This document shows positions 52,161 to 60,510 of a stretch of DNA of 64,000 bases, piece by piece. The first letter of the stretch is position 1, and each line of letters starts with the position of its first letter. The notes beneath the pieces were generated by a model. That model was not told where the DNA came from. It saw nothing but the letters and a program-made list of their open reading frames with translations, and searched no databases. The position numbers were made by a program, and so were the translations under genes. This DNA comes from PALSA-600 sp037142875. Its GTDB lineage: Bacteria; Actinomycetota; Thermoleophilia; Gaiellales; Gaiellaceae. The DNA is taken from contig JBAWZV010000001.1 of the NCBI GenBank assembly GCA_037142875.1, forward strand, positions 186,001-250,000, given 5' to 3'.

Positions 52161-53801
52161 ATGGGAGCCGGGACCAGCAGCAGATTGCGAGCGCTTGTCG
52201 AGGCGGGGATGACACTCACCTCCGAGCTCTCACTCGACGCCCTCCTCACGCGACTCGTTGAGGCCGCCGCGTCACTGACCGGCGCTCGCTACGCGGCGCT
52301 TGGCGTGATCGATCCAGCCGGTAACGGACTCGAGCAGTTCCATACGCACGGCGTTCCTCCCGAGACCGAGACCGCGATCGGCCATCGCCCAGCTGGCCTC
52401 GGGATCCTTGGCGCCCTCATGCGCGAAACCCACGCGCTTCGACTCCACGATCTCGCGAACGATCCGCGTTCGGTGGGATTCCCACCGAACCACCCGCCGA
52501 TGCGGACATTCCTCGGCGTCCCGATCCTCCTGCGCGGCGTCAACTACGGCAGCCTCTACCTCACCGAGAAGCACGGCGGACACGACTTCACCGAGGAGGA
52601 CGAGGAGCTCGCGACGCTCCTGGCGGCGCAGGCCGCAGTTGCGATCGAGAACGTCCGGCTCTTCGAGTCGGCGACGCGGTGGTCCTCGCGGCTCGAATCC
52701 CTGATCGAGGTCGGCAACGCTCTCGCGACCGAGACCGACATCGACGCGCTGCTCGACCTCGTCGCACGCCGGCTCAGGGAGCTGCTCGACGCGAGCTTCG
52801 TCACCGTCGTGCTGCCGTCGGGCGACGATGAGCTCCGCTTCGCCGCGGTCGCGGGCAAGCGAGGTGACGAGCTGCTCGGCAGCACGATCCGCCGGTCAGC
52901 GTCGAAGAGCGGGCGGATCCTCAAGGAGCGTCGAAGCGAGCGCGTCAACTCGATGGTCGACGATCCGGACGTCGACCAACGCGCGACACGGATGATCGCG
53001 GTGCGAAGCGGGCTGTTCGTTCCGATGATCGTCCGCAACCGGGCGATCGGCGTGCTGGCCGCCCACGACAAGCTCGGCCCAGGCGACGGAACGTTCTCCG
53101 ATGACGACCAGCGCCTCACCGAGGCATTCGCAAGTCGCGCGGCGGTCGCCGTCGACATCTCGGAGCGTGTGGCTCGCGACTCGCTCCGGCGTGTCGTCGC
53201 AGCGCAGGAGCTCGAGCGACGGAGGCTCGCCCGCGAGCTCCACGACGAGACCGGCCAGTCGCTCACATCGATCCTGCTCGGGCTCCGCGCGCTGGAGGAC
53301 ACCTCCGATCCGGCCCGCACCAAGCAGGCCGTTGCGAATCTGCGGGAGATGACCGTCGCGACGCTCCAGGACGTACGTCGGCTCGCGGTCGAGCTGCGTC
53401 CGAAGGCGCTCGACGACTTCGGTCTAATTCCAGCACTCGAACGACTCACCGAGACATGGCACGCGAAGACGGGCATCACCGTCGACTTCGCAGCCCGGCT
53501 CGGCGACGACGCACTGGCGACCGAGGTCGCCACGGCGCTCTACCGCATCGTGCAGGAGGCTCTGACGAATATCGTCAAGCACGCACAGGCCGGGCGTGTC
53601 AGCATCCTGCTCACACGGAAGAACGGGGGAGTGGTCGCTGTGATCGAAGACGACGGACGCGGGTTCGAACCGGGAAGCACGACCGACGGGTTTGGCATCC
53701 AGGGGATGCGCGAGCGTGTGGAGCTCCTCGACGGGCGGTTTGGCCTCGAGTCGCGCGCCGGCGCTGGCACTACGATCATCGTCGAGGTGCCCGTCGCATG
53801 A
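52161..53801 (+). CDS. DosS-like GAF-GAF sensor histidine kinase 2
   Basis: The 546-residue kinase is colinear with kinase 1: GAF1 (ARYAALGVIDPAG, GFPPNHPPMRTFLGVPILL), GAF2, HisKA_3 with phospho-His361 in RELHDETGQSLTSILLGL, and an ATPase domain with IVQEALTNIVKHA and GRGFEPGSTTDGFGIQGM. His111 aligns with the haem ligand His149 of DosS. ATG 52161 places the same short leader before RLRALVEAG as in kinase 1; ATG 52104 would add 19 residues. It is coupled to the next gene by ATGA. Confidence 0.92.
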   Translation: MGAGTSSRLRALVEAGMTLTSELSLDALLTRLVEAAASLTGARYAALGVIDPAGNGLEQFHTHGVPPETETAIGHRPAGLGILGALMRETHALRLHDLANDPRSVGFPPNHPPMRTFLGVPILLRGVNYGSLYLTEKHGGHDFTEEDEELATLLAAQAAVAIENVRLFESATRWSSRLESLIEVGNALATETDIDALLDLVARRLRELLDASFVTVVLPSGDDELRFAAVAGKRGDELLGSTIRRSASKSGRILKERRSERVNSMVDDPDVDQRATRMIAVRSGLFVPMIVRNRAIGVLAAHDKLGPGDGTFSDDDQRLTEAFASRAAVAVDISERVARDSLRRVVAAQELERRRLARELHDETGQSLTSILLGLRALEDTSDPARTKQAVANLREMTVATLQDVRRLAVELRPKALDDFGLIPALERLTETWHAKTGITVDFAARLGDDALATEVATALYRIVQEALTNIVKHAQAGRVSILLTRKNGGVVAVIEDDGRGFEPGSTTDGFGIQGMRERVELLDGRFGLESRAGAGTTIIVEVPVA

Positions 53802-54436
53802 CGATCCGTGTCCTGATCGTCGACGACCACGCCGTGGTCCGCGCGGGACTCCGCATGCTGATCGATGCGGAGGAAGACATGGTGACGGTCGCCGAGGCAG
53901 GCAGCGTCCGCGACGCGATCTTCGAGGCGCGCTCCACCAAGCCCGATCTGATCCTCACCGATGTCGTGATGCCGGGCGAGAGCGGCCTCGAGGGTGTGCC
54001 GAAGCTGCTGCATGAGCATCCCGACGTCAAGGTGCTCGTGCTGTCGATGCAGGACGATCCGCGGTACGTCCGCGAAGCGTTCTCGGCCGGGGCGATGGGA
54101 TACGTCCTCAAGGAGGCCGCCGACACCGAGGTCGTGGCGGCGATCCGCGAGGTGGCGGCGGGTGGCCGGTACGTCAACCCCGAGCTCGGCGCCCGGCTCG
54201 TTGCTGCCGACACCGAGGCGCAGAAGCGTGCTGACGCCGACCCGCTCTCGGAGCGGGAGCGTCAGGTGCTGCGGCTACTCGCGCTCGGGTACACAAACCA
54301 GGAGATCGCCAAGCAGCTCTTCATCTCGGTCCGCACCGCCGAGACACACCGCTCGCACGTCATGCAGAAGCTCGGGCTTTCAAGCCGGGCGGAGCTCGTC
54401 GGCTACGCCCTCGCAAACGGCCTGCTCGAGAGCTGA
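53798..54436 (+). CDS. NarL/DosR-family response regulator 2
   Basis: The 212-residue protein has receiver motifs IVDDHAVVRAG, phospho-Asp55 in LILTDVVMPGE and Lys in VLKEAAD, then the LuxR-type HTH with LSERERQVLRLLALGYTNQEIA and LFISVRTAETHRSHVMQKL. ATG overlaps the kinase stop. The recognition helix region is nearly identical to that of regulator 1, suggesting that both can bind the same DNA box and that the two kinases converge on one regulon. Confidence 0.93.
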   Translation: MTIRVLIVDDHAVVRAGLRMLIDAEEDMVTVAEAGSVRDAIFEARSTKPDLILTDVVMPGESGLEGVPKLLHEHPDVKVLVLSMQDDPRYVREAFSAGAMGYVLKEAADTEVVAAIREVAAGGRYVNPELGARLVAADTEAQKRADADPLSERERQVLRLLALGYTNQEIAKQLFISVRTAETHRSHVMQKLGLSSRAELVGYALANGLLES

Positions 54437-54454
54437 GCACCGCCCGGTGGCCGC

Positions 54455-55630
54455 TTGACGACACCCGTCCGGACGATCCGGATCCGAGGGTTTCGCTCGG
54501 CGCTCGACATCACGCTCACACCCGGCCCCCTCACCGCGCTCGTCGGTGAGGCCGGGTCGGGCAAGTCGAACCTGCTCTTCGCGATCTGGAAGCTGCTCGA
54601 TCCGGGTGCACCACCGCTCGAAGCGCCCGATACGACGATCGGCTCGGTCGGGCCAATCCGGCTCGAGGCCGACCTGGCCCGCGGGCGCAGCATCTCGCTC
54701 GCCGCGCATCCGGAGGGAGCCAGGGAGGAGCGAACGGGAACGCCCCCCGACGTGCTCTTCCTTCCGGCAGCCGAACGCGGAGCTGGGCTCGTCCCCGCCG
54801 GGGCCGTGACCTCCGACGAGATCAGAGCAGCTCTCGCGGACTCCCCGTCGCCGGCGCTCGCGCTCATGCTCCTCATCGAGGGGTGGCTACACAGCAAGCG
54901 CCGCGGTCTCTTCCTGATGGTCGAGGAGCCCGAGCTCTTCCTGCGTCCGCACGCCCAGCGCGCGCTCTATCGCCTGCTCCGTGAGTTCGCCACCCAGGGC
55001 AACCAGGTCGTCTACTCCACCCATGCGGCGACCTTCCTGAACGTCGCGCGCCTCAACGAGTTGGCGCTCGTCGATCGTGCCCCGTCCGGCGAGACGACCG
55101 TGCGGCGCCCGGAGCCGCTTCCGGAGACCGAGGTCTTCAGAGCACTCAACGAGTTCGACGCCGAGCGAAGCGAGCTGCTCCTCGCCCGGGCCGCCCTGCT
55201 CGTCGAGGGCCGGACAGAGAAGCTCGTCTTCCCGTTCTTCTTCCGCGCACTCGGATACGACGCCGACCTCGAGGGCATCTCGATCATCGAGTGCGGCGGC
55301 AAGCCGAACATCCCGGTGATCGCCCAGATCTGCAACCTCACGCGCATCCCCTACCTCGTGATCCACGACCGCGATGCGGCCCCCGGGCGGCGTCCGATCG
55401 CGTCGGAGCGTGCCGTCAACGAGGCGATCGCGCAGGTCGCCGGCCGTGAGCGGACGATCGAGCTCGCGCGCGACTTCGAGTGGGTTGCCCATCTGCACGG
55501 CCACCGGCACAAGCCCGAGCGGGCGATGAACTGGTTCGCCGTCAACCGCTCGGCCGTCGAGATCCCGAAGCAGCTTGGGGACGCGGTCGAACGCGTCGTG
55601 TCGCTGGCGCGTCAGAGGAGCGTGACGTGA
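54455..55630 (+). CDS. OLD-family ATPase-TOPRIM nuclease-like protein
   Basis: The 391-residue protein has an ABC-like ATPase with Walker A VGEAGSGKSNLLFAIWKLL and Walker B GLFLMVEEPELFLRPHAQ, then YSTHAATFLN, and a C-terminal TOPRIM domain with LLVEGRTEKLVFPFFFRALG and VIHDRDAAPGR (the acidic D-x-D). This is the OLD (overcoming lysogenisation defect) architecture, at the short end of the family. It starts at TTG 54455, 18 bases after the response regulator. No UvrD-like partner (as in Gabija) or reverse transcriptase adjoins, so it is a class 1-type solitary OLD. Confidence 0.82.
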   Translation: MTTPVRTIRIRGFRSALDITLTPGPLTALVGEAGSGKSNLLFAIWKLLDPGAPPLEAPDTTIGSVGPIRLEADLARGRSISLAAHPEGAREERTGTPPDVLFLPAAERGAGLVPAGAVTSDEIRAALADSPSPALALMLLIEGWLHSKRRGLFLMVEEPELFLRPHAQRALYRLLREFATQGNQVVYSTHAATFLNVARLNELALVDRAPSGETTVRRPEPLPETEVFRALNEFDAERSELLLARAALLVEGRTEKLVFPFFFRALGYDADLEGISIIECGGKPNIPVIAQICNLTRIPYLVIHDRDAAPGRRPIASERAVNEAIAQVAGRERTIELARDFEWVAHLHGHRHKPERAMNWFAVNRSAVEIPKQLGDAVERVVSLARQRSVT

Positions 55631-55724
55631 GGCCGGCCGACGAGATGACGCTCACCCGCACGCACCCCGACGCAGGCCGCGATACTGCCGCCGTCATGCC
55701 TGCCGACTGCGATGTGCAGAGCTA

Positions 55725-57134
55725 ATGAGCGACGCGCACCCGGCCCATCGGTGCGAGCGCCGTCTGCGGCGACTCGCCTCGACCATCTTCTGGACGTTCG
55801 TTCTCGCGAACGTCGGCCTGATCGTCTGGTTGTGGATCCACAACCACAACCTCCGAGGCATCGACACGAACACGGCGACGCTCGTGACCCGGATCGGCGG
55901 GATCACCGGCCTGCTCGGCGCCTACCTTGCCCTGGTGCAGGTGTTGCTCCTCGCGCGCCTCCCGTGGCTCGAGCGTGTTGCGGGCTTCGACCGCCGCAGC
56001 GTCTGGCATCGCTGGAACGGTCATCTCTGCATCGATCTGATCATCGCCCACGTCGTGCTCTCCGTCTGGGGGTACGCCGCCGGGGCTCACCACTCGATCC
56101 TCTACGAGCTGTGGGGGCTGCTGGCGCAGAACTTCCTGACGGGCATGGTCACGGCGACGGCTGGGACCGTCCTGCTTCTCGTCGTGATCGGCACGTCGAT
56201 CGTGATCGTGCGGCGACGACTTCCGTACGAGGTCTGGTACGGCATCCACTTCGCAACGTACGCGGGCATCGCCCTCGCGTGGTTCCACCAGATCCCGACC
56301 GGCGGTGACCTCAACCCGGCAAACCTCGCAGGGCCGCCCTCACCCGAAGGGGTGCTCGGCCAGCCGGTCCACTGGCCCTCGCAGTACTGGCAGGGCCTCT
56401 TCTACGGCACGATCGCGCTCGTCGCGCTCCGGGTGCTGCTCCCGCTGTTCCATCTCTGGCGCTACCGCCTCCGTATCGCCGAGGTGACACCGGAGGGTCC
56501 GTACGCTGTCTCGATCCGGATCACCGGTCGCGACCTCGACCGTCTCCGAGCCCAGCCCGGACAGTTCTTCATCTGGCGCTTCCTGGCTGCCGGGCACTGG
56601 TGGAGCGCGCATCCCTTCTCGCTCAGTGCGGCACCCGACGGTGAGTCGCTGCGGATCACCGCGCGGGCGGCAGGCGACCACACTCGCAGGATGCCTGCGC
56701 TCGCCGTCGGCACGCGGGTCATGGCAGACGGCCCCTTCGGGAGCTTCACCGATGCAGCTCGCAGCCGCGACAGTGTCCTGCTGATCGCCGGCGGGATCGG
56801 CATCACCCCGATCCGGGCCCTCGCCGAAGAGATGCAGGCAGACATCGTGCTCATCCATCGTGTCGCCTCGACCGAGCACATCGTCTTCGCCGACGAGATC
56901 GCGGAGCTCGCCGCGCGGCGAGGAATCACGGTGCATTACGTCGTCGGTGATCACGCCGCCGGCGAGGGCCGTGACCTGCTCTCACCGACGCACCTGCTCG
57001 AACTCGTTCCCGATCTCGCCGAGCGCGAGGTGTTCCTCTGCGGCCCCCCGGCGATGATCGAGGCGATCGACTCGGCACTCCACCATGCGCACCTTCCGCG
57101 CCGCCACCTGCACGTCGAGCGCTTCGCGCTCTGA
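55725..57134 (+). CDS. Ferric-reductase-like flavocytochrome (NOX/FRE type)
   Basis: The 469-residue protein has about six helices with the haem-binding histidines in HRWNGHLCIDLIIAHVVLS and YGIHFATYAGIALAWFHQ. It then has a cytoplasmic ferredoxin-reductase unit with FAD motif HPFSLSAAPDG, NAD(P) motif IAGGIGITPIRAL and a C-terminal FLCGPPAM. It would move electrons from NAD(P)H across the membrane, to iron or oxygen. The gap from OLD (55631-55724) contains no gene. It precedes two cytochrome c genes. Confidence 0.88.
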   Translation: MSDAHPAHRCERRLRRLASTIFWTFVLANVGLIVWLWIHNHNLRGIDTNTATLVTRIGGITGLLGAYLALVQVLLLARLPWLERVAGFDRRSVWHRWNGHLCIDLIIAHVVLSVWGYAAGAHHSILYELWGLLAQNFLTGMVTATAGTVLLLVVIGTSIVIVRRRLPYEVWYGIHFATYAGIALAWFHQIPTGGDLNPANLAGPPSPEGVLGQPVHWPSQYWQGLFYGTIALVALRVLLPLFHLWRYRLRIAEVTPEGPYAVSIRITGRDLDRLRAQPGQFFIWRFLAAGHWWSAHPFSLSAAPDGESLRITARAAGDHTRRMPALAVGTRVMADGPFGSFTDAARSRDSVLLIAGGIGITPIRALAEEMQADIVLIHRVASTEHIVFADEIAELAARRGITVHYVVGDHAAGEGRDLLSPTHLLELVPDLAEREVFLCGPPAMIEAIDSALHHAHLPRRHLHVERFAL

Positions 57135-57159
57135 TCTCCCCGCGCCGCTTCGGGATCTC

Positions 57160-57171
57160 CCCCAATTGGGG
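57160..57171. repeat. 12-base perfect palindrome in a cytochrome promoter region
   Basis: CCCCAATTGGGG is self-complementary and lies 64 bases upstream of the cytochrome c start at 57235. It may be an operator. It is isolated, so the confidence is low. Confidence 0.35.
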
Positions 57172-57234
57172 TGCCGATCGAATGCGGACTTTTCCTCTGG
57201 ACGTCCGCGGCAGGAATCGTTACAGTTCCGCCAC

Positions 57235-57600
57235 ATGTCGCGGAGAGTGGTGTCTGGTTGGTTTGCAGTCACGGCCGTGGTCGCCCTGGCGATCGCAAGC
57301 CCGATTGCTCTCGCATCACACTCCAAGACCGCCGCGAAGACCCGGGTGGAACACCCCGGCGACGCGGTGAACGGCAAGCGGGTCTTCGTCCAGTTCTGCG
57401 GCCGCTGTCACATCATGCAGGCCGCTGGAACGCGCGGGACGATCGGCCCCGACCTCGACAAGGACAAGGTCACCTACGCTCGCGTGGTGACGTCCATCGA
57501 GGAAGGCGTCGGCGGGATCCAGGCCGAGTATCTTCTTCGCGCCGTGACCTTTTCACAGGTCTACGACGTCTCGAAGTTCGTCGTCACGGCGAGGCGCTAG
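57235..57600 (+). CDS. Secreted monohaem cytochrome c
   Basis: The 121-residue protein has a signal peptide (about 27 residues, WFAVTAVVALAIASPIALAS) and a cytochrome c domain with QFCGRCHIMQAAG. The usual distal Met is not clear; EGVGGIQAEYLLRAVTF is where it would be, so axial ligation may differ. ATG 57235 begins MSRRVVSGWF. It follows the flavocytochrome by 100 bases and resembles the cytochrome c gene at 57760. Confidence 0.85.
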   Translation: MSRRVVSGWFAVTAVVALAIASPIALASHSKTAAKTRVEHPGDAVNGKRVFVQFCGRCHIMQAAGTRGTIGPDLDKDKVTYARVVTSIEEGVGGIQAEYLLRAVTFSQVYDVSKFVVTARR

Positions 57601-57690
57601 CCGACCCAGAGGCGAAGACCGGTCGCCGTGGTGTGACCGGTAAGGGGGATTCGAGACATGCCGTCGAAGTTCGTCTCGATGACGCTTGCA

Positions 57691-57720
57691 TTGTCGATCG
57701 TTGTCGTTTATGCGTATAGT
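57691..57720 (+). promoter_or_regulatory. Candidate promoter of the 57760 cytochrome gene
   Basis: TTGTCG (57691-57696) and TATAGT (57715-57720) stand 18 bases apart, 40 bases before the start. A weak hairpin ACCGGTC/GACCGGT (57618-57641) precedes it and may end the previous transcript. Confidence 0.45.
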
Positions 57721-57759
57721 CGAAACTGAGCCCGAGATCGTTTGAACGGAGGTATGGCA

Positions 57760-58155
57760 ATGCACAAGATCAAGGTGGGACGTCGTATCGGCGTTGTTGC
57801 TGTGCTGGCCATCGCGGTGGCGTTTGCGGCCCCCGCGGCGTTCGCGCAGAGCAAGGCCAATGCCGGTGACCCGGTGAAGGGGAAGGTCATCTTCCAGACG
57901 TACTTCTGCTACGCGTGCCACTCGCTGCGTGATGCAGCTTCGCACGGCCAGGTTGGACCTGACCTCGACCGGGTTAAGCCCCGGGCGACGTATGCAGTCG
58001 TCATCGCTTCGGTGACGAATGGTCTGCCGGAGACGCCGGTCTATCCGACGAACATGGTGGCCTGGAACAACGTTCTGACCGCATCGCAGATCCAGGATGT
58101 TGCTGCGTATGTGGTTTCGGTGGCTGGCAAGAAGGTCGTCAAGACCACCACGTAA
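57760..58155 (+). CDS. Secreted monohaem cytochrome c
   Basis: The 131-residue protein has a signal peptide (VVAVLAIAVAFAAPAAFAQ) and a cytochrome c domain with YFCYACHSLRDAA. The methionine ligand is probably in YPTNMVAWNN, and the C-terminal helix TASQIQDVAAYVVSVAG is typical. ATG 57760 stands seven bases after GGAGG; an upstream ATG at 57754 overlaps that site. Codon use is less GC-biased at third positions than the neighbours, as in a highly expressed gene. It ends in a strong intrinsic terminator. Confidence 0.9.
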   Translation: MHKIKVGRRIGVVAVLAIAVAFAAPAAFAQSKANAGDPVKGKVIFQTYFCYACHSLRDAASHGQVGPDLDRVKPRATYAVVIASVTNGLPETPVYPTNMVAWNNVLTASQIQDVAAYVVSVAGKKVVKTTT

Positions 58156-58241
58156 GCGACCGACAAGCTTGCGTTCCGGCGGCGCGGTACACCTCGCCTC
58201 CGGACAAGCGAAACCGGTTTCTTTGTGATTGCAGGACTGGG

Positions 58242-58270
58242 GCGGGCGGCGAGAGCCGCCCGCTTCTTTT
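58242..58270 (+). terminator. Intrinsic terminator after the cytochrome c gene
   Basis: GCGGGCGGC (58242-58250) pairs with GCCGCCCGC (58255-58263) around a GAGA loop and is followed by TTCTTTT. This is the clearest factor-independent terminator in the window. Confidence 0.9.
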
Positions 58271-58338
58271 AAGAGATATTCCGTCTGGGCAGTCGGGCGA
58301 CGCGTGAGCTCTGGGGCGCGTGTGGCTAGCGTTGTAGC

Positions 58339-58725
58339 GTGAGCCGACGCCCGGCCCTCGCCTCAACGCAGCGTCACGCGATCCTGCAACGCGCGAAGCT
58401 CCGCCTGGACGCCACGGCCCTGTATCCCCGCCCGGTGCGCATCGAGCGCGTGCGCGTCCTCGTCGTGCCGCTGCTCTACCGCCTGCCGTGGTTTAGCCGC
58501 TTCGACGGGTACGCCGCCTGGAACACGATCCTCCTCCGGCGAGAGCCGACGACCGACGCCGGCGACGCCGACCTGGTCTGTCACGAGCTCTGCCACGTCT
58601 GGCAGATGCAGCACCGGCCGGTCGCGATGCCGCTCTCCTACCTGCGCTTCGGGTACGCCGCGAACCCGTACGAGGCAGAGGCACGCGACGTCACCGAGAT
58701 CAGCCGACCGACAACGAGCAGCTGA
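58339..58725 (+). CDS. Small HExxH zincin-like protein
   Basis: The 128-residue protein has a zinc-protease signature, CHELCHVWQ (H-E-x-x-H), near residue 83, followed by NPYEAEARD with a glutamate that could be the third ligand, as in gluzincins. It has no signal peptide. This plan resembles DUF4157-like or similar small metallopeptidase-like proteins, but length is short and activity is unproven. It starts at GTG 58339, 68 bases after the terminator. Confidence 0.65.
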   Translation: MSRRPALASTQRHAILQRAKLRLDATALYPRPVRIERVRVLVVPLLYRLPWFSRFDGYAAWNTILLRREPTTDAGDADLVCHELCHVWQMQHRPVAMPLSYLRFGYAANPYEAEARDVTEISRPTTSS

Positions 58726-58752
58726 CGTCGCATACACGTGCCGGTCCAAAAA

Positions 58753-58802
58753 GAAAGCGCCCGATTCCGCATGCGGGGCGCTTTCACCTCTTGGGGAGGT
58801 GC
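58753..58802. terminator. Hairpin pair downstream of the HExxH gene
   Basis: GAAAGCGCCC (58753-58762) pairs with GGGCGCTTTC (58776-58785). A second hairpin CACCTC/GAGGTG (58786-58802) touches it. On the minus strand the first is followed by TTTTT, so it acts best as a terminator in that direction; on the plus strand it ends the HExxH transcript without a long T run. Bases 58803-58906 hold no gene that I can see. Confidence 0.6.
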
Positions 58803-58906
58803 ACTCGCGACTCTGAACCCGTCGCATATGCGCTTCGTGTTGCCGAAGGTATGGGAACGGTAGGAGAGCCGGCCACCGACCGGCCGGACCGCGCTTTGCA
58901 ACGAAG

Positions 58907-59557
58907 ATGGTCGGGATGAGCGAGATCGTCACTCTCTCGACGGGAGCGGAGCTGCGCCTCACCGGCGACGGGCGCGAGCGCATGGTCGTGTGCGTCAACG
59001 GCGGACAGGCCGCAGAGGTGGCCGGCACCTGGAGCGCAAGTCTCGAATGGCTCGTGGCTCGTCTCGCGCCGCATCATCCCGAACTCGGGTTCGCCGAGGT
59101 GCGATATCGCGTCAAGTCCTGGCGACAGCTCGACCGCTGCGTCGAGGACACCGCCGCGGCGATCGTCGCTGCAGGTGGTGAGCGAACGATGCTCCTTGGC
59201 TTCTCAATGGGCGGCGCCGTCTCGATCCGGGCTGCGGCCGGAGACGGCGTCGAACGGGTGCTCGGCCTCGCACCGTGGATCCCCGACCGGCTCGGCTTCG
59301 AGACGCTTGCCGGACGGCGTCTCGACGTGATCCACGGCTCACTCGACCGCTGGCTGCCGGGGATTCCCGGTGTCTCAGCTGCAAGCTCCCGACGCGGCTT
59401 CGACCGTGCCCGCGCAGCGCGCGTTCCTGGGAGCTACACCCTCATCCACGGCGCACTCCACGGCATCGCCGTCAGGTCACCAAGCGGGCGACTCGTACCC
59501 CTCCCGCGCGCAAGCGCCTGGACGCGCGCTGTCTCGGCTCAGCTCGCGTCGTTCTGA
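58907..59557 (+). CDS. Alpha/beta hydrolase-like protein
   Basis: The 216-residue protein (213 from ATG 58916) has the alpha/beta-hydrolase nucleophile elbow LLGFSMGGAVSI (G-x-S-x-G-G), an upstream strand VVCVNGG with an oxyanion-type loop, and histidines in LIHGALHGIAV near the C-terminus that could complete the triad. The aspartate may be in HGSLDRWLPG. The first strands are shorter than usual. Its stop overlaps the convergent desaturase stop by 19 bases. The substrate is unknown. Confidence 0.72.
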   Translation: MVGMSEIVTLSTGAELRLTGDGRERMVVCVNGGQAAEVAGTWSASLEWLVARLAPHHPELGFAEVRYRVKSWRQLDRCVEDTAAAIVAAGGERTMLLGFSMGGAVSIRAAAGDGVERVLGLAPWIPDRLGFETLAGRRLDVIHGSLDRWLPGIPGVSAASSRRGFDRARAARVPGSYTLIHGALHGIAVRSPSGRLVPLPRASAWTRAVSAQLASF

Positions 59558-60411
59558 AGCCGGCGCCGATCGAGCTGACGCTGAGCCGGAAGCTGCACGT
59601 TCCAGACGAGCCCGAGCCTCTCCATCGCCCTGATCAGGTACCAGGATGCGTCGAACTGAAAGCGCAGCAGGCCGTGGCGCGCAGAGGCGGGGAAGGCGTG
59701 GTGGTTGTTGTGCCAGCCCTCACCGAAGACCAGCATCGCGACCAGCCAGTTGTTGCGTGACTCGTCGCGCGAGGGGTAGTCGCGCCGGCCGTAGAGGTGG
59801 CAGATCGAGTTGACGCTGAAGGTGGCGTGCTGGAAGAGGAAGATCCGCACGAGGCCACCCCAGAGCATCGCCTCGACACCGCGATCGGTGCCGCCGATTC
59901 CGTAGCCGATCAGAAACGGGATCCCGAGCGTCGCCGCCACCCAGACCAGGTAGAGCCAGTCGATCCAGCGGATGAGGCGGTCGTCGTAGAGGTCCTTGCC
60001 GTACTGCCACCCGCGCTCCATGCCCTTTGTGCGAAACATCCAGCCGACGTGCGAGTGCACGAACCCCTTGATGACGGCGCCGACGCCCTCGCCGTGGCCG
60101 TGCGGCGAGTGCGGGTCGCCCTCACCGTCGGAGAAGGCGTGGTGCTTGCGATGGTCAGTGACCCACTGGGTCAGCGGCCCCTGCATCGTCATGCAGCCGA
60201 GGATCGCGAGTGCGGCCTTGACCGGCGTCGACGTCTCGAATCCCTTGTGGGTGAAGTACCGGTGAAAGCCGATCGTGATGCCGAAGGCGCAGACGACGTA
60301 CATTCCGAGCATGATCAGCAGGTCAACTAGATGGAACGCAACGTTCCAGAGCAGTCCCATCGCGACCGCAAGCCCGAGGGGCGGAACGACCACGGCGATC
60401 AGCGTGATCAC
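59539..60411 (-). CDS. Acyl-CoA/acyl-lipid desaturase (delta-9 type)
   Basis: The 290-residue membrane protein has the three histidine boxes of non-haem di-iron desaturases: HRYFTH, HRKHH and HNNHH, with four or more hydrophobic segments. This matches stearoyl-CoA desaturases, which introduce a cis double bond at C9. The frame continues upstream, but the region between 60412 and 60511 contains no ATG; GTG 60411 begins just before the first helix, though homologues often have about 15 residues more. Divergent orientation to the CFA operon suggests shared control, since CFA-type enzymes act on unsaturated lipids. Confidence 0.9.
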   Translation of the reverse strand: MITLIAVVVPPLGLAVAMGLLWNVAFHLVDLLIMLGMYVVCAFGITIGFHRYFTHKGFETSTPVKAALAILGCMTMQGPLTQWVTDHRKHHAFSDGEGDPHSPHGHGEGVGAVIKGFVHSHVGWMFRTKGMERGWQYGKDLYDDRLIRWIDWLYLVWVAATLGIPFLIGYGIGGTDRGVEAMLWGGLVRIFLFQHATFSVNSICHLYGRRDYPSRDESRNNWLVAMLVFGEGWHNNHHAFPASARHGLLRFQFDASWYLIRAMERLGLVWNVQLPAQRQLDRRRLQNDAS

Positions 60412-60510
60412 CTGGCTTGGGAGGCTCGTCCGGGCGCGGACGGTGCCAACGGATGTGGGGGCGGCGTCGATCAGGATGAACCAATCTTCGCACCGGGACG
60501 GAGGACGGCG

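Noticed and set aside
54455..55630. Gabija or retron-type defence system
   Set aside because: OLD is present but no UvrD-like helicase or reverse transcriptase is adjacent, and the neighbours are a response regulator and a flavocytochrome.
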